DNA of 42,892 bases, taken from contig CAMBHS010000006.1 in NCBI GenBank assembly GCA_945867235.1, positions 1 to 42,892 of the forward strand. The letters are read 5' to 3'. Below the pieces are notes generated by a model. It was not told the origin of the DNA and did not search any database. It saw only the letters and a list, made by a program, of their open reading frames with translations. The translations under genes and the position numbers were made by a program. The first letter of the stretch is position 1; each line of letters begins with the position of its first letter. Of the stretch, positions 42,544 to 42,892 are shown piece after piece. The DNA is from Akkermansia muciniphila. Lineage in GTDB: Bacteria > Verrucomicrobiota > Verrucomicrobiia > Limisphaerales > SXQI01.

Positions 42544-42746
42544 TCATCTGGCCATCAGCCGAGCCCACACCCGTTGAGGAGCACTGACAAGCACCTCCAT
42601 AAGAAGTTCCTGCACACGTGCTGCCGAAGGTTCTTCCAAAGAGCGCACCAACGAGGCCATGACGGCGAAGGACAATCCGGCACCCACAAAAAAGATTCCA
42701 TAGCGATCGATCGTCAGGCTAAAGAGGCACCATTCTCGAGTTCCTA
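42544..42746 (-). pseudogene. C-terminal fragment of a membrane protein, apparently cut by an IS630-like element
   Basis: On the minus strand the frame ending with TGA at 42544 encodes ...WCLFSLTIDRYGIFFVGAG, then a transmembrane-like stretch (YGIFFVGAGLSFAVMASLV) and an amphipathic helix ending RVWARLMAR. The frame is closed by TAA at 42760-42762, inside the probable IS end, so the 5' part is missing. The single helix near the C-terminus with a cytoplasmic tail would suit an MFS-type transporter, but I cannot be certain. It lies 13 bases before the oxidoreductase and was probably its operon partner. Confidence 0.5.
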
Positions 42747-42892
42747 GTGTGGTGAGTGATTAGTAAGTGCAATAAGTTGTCGGGCCTGCGATCGTAGGCC
42801 ATGCGCATGGGACGACCGATGAAGGAACTGGTTTTATTAGCCGAGGAACAAGCCAAGCTCGAACTGATGGCGCGGCGGCCCAAGACCGACCA
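42745..42892 (+). mobile_element. IS630-family insertion sequence, left part (runs off the window)
   Basis: The flank sequence changes at TA (42745-42746), and IS630 elements target TA. Beyond it lies non-coding DNA with an imperfect palindrome (GGCCTGCGATCGTAGGCC, 42783-42800), then a transposase start. Only one end is visible, so neither inverted repeats nor target duplication can be confirmed. Boundary position is inferred from the loss of the membrane-protein frame. Confidence 0.6.
42801..42892 (+). CDS. IS630-family transposase, N-terminal part
   Basis: The first 30 codons are visible, starting MRMGRPMKELVLLAEEQAKL and continuing ELMARRPKTDQ. The GRPxKELxLxxEExxKLExxARRxKT pattern is that of the N-terminal helix-turn-helix of IS630/Tc1-type transposases. 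The catalytic DDE part is outside the window. ATG 42807 is an alternative start. The gene points away from the interrupted membrane-protein fragment. Confidence 0.7.
   Translation, partial: MRMGRPMKELVLLAEEQAKLELMARRPKTD

Noticed and set aside
1-42892. CRISPR arrays, tRNA or rRNA genes
   Set aside because: No regularly spaced repeats were seen, and no tRNA T-arm pattern in a foldable context. The few GGTTCGA matches fall inside protein genes.

Overview
The window looks like a chromosomal segment from a Gram-negative bacterium of the Verrucomicrobiota. Support comes from LPS and outer-membrane genes (Kdo transferase, LptE, a BamD-like lipoprotein), a prepilin with an exact H-X9-DG motif, a PQQ-type beta-propeller opening with ADWPQWRG, exported TIM-barrel isomerase, FG-GAP/ASPIC and kelch proteins, and a lone PilT ATPase. 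This placement is inferred from gene content and protein style; no 16S or marker-tree test was possible. Most of the window is housekeeping DNA with short intergenic gaps. I found no tRNA, rRNA or CRISPR array.

Layout. 1-408 (-): gatC and the start of gatA, for tRNA-dependent amidation. 546-2546 (+): two tandem cyclophilins (one exported, one cytoplasmic), a 64-residue conserved-looking protein and a Nudix hydrolase. 2559-4460 (-): a large exported protein of unknown function, divergent from a beta-lactamase-fold serine hydrolase (4582-5751, +). 5797-8843 (-): Maf, a DUF1802 protein, an exported sugar-phosphate isomerase-like protein with a clear terminator, and ThiD. 9025-12174 (+): a large exported metzincin-type protease. 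12233-16694 (-): a kelch protein broken by a frameshift, a CBS/DRTGG-containing family II pyrophosphatase, and a DUF5009-type membrane protein.

16809-24217 (+): an envelope and lipid block: BamD-like TPR protein, LptE, PQQ beta-propeller protein, then coaD-yceD-rpmF-plsX-fabH (CoA and fatty-acid initiation linked to a ribosomal protein gene, a common bacterial order) and pilT, closed by a terminator. waaA (-) converges on it. cimA and valS (+), both linked to branched-chain amino acids, follow, then a Trp/Tyr-rich exported DUF6600-type protein and a zinc-ribbon protein. 33416-37582: a frameshifted methyltransferase (-), a prepilin (+) and an FG-GAP/ASPIC protein (-). 37739-40881 (-): the classic rpmH-rnpA-yidD-yidC-jag cluster for ribosomes, RNase P and membrane-protein insertion. 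The right edge holds an Old Yellow Enzyme-type reductase (-) and a membrane-protein fragment that appears to be cut by an IS630-like element running out of the window.

The most notable theme is not a new pathway. It is that at least three genes (kelch, PQQ propeller, SAM methyltransferase) each need exactly one extra base at a homopolymer run to restore a convincing full-length protein, and thiD shows a similar problem at its start. This points either to homopolymer errors in the assembly or to slippage/decay in the genome. I did not find a convincing undescribed multi-gene system.
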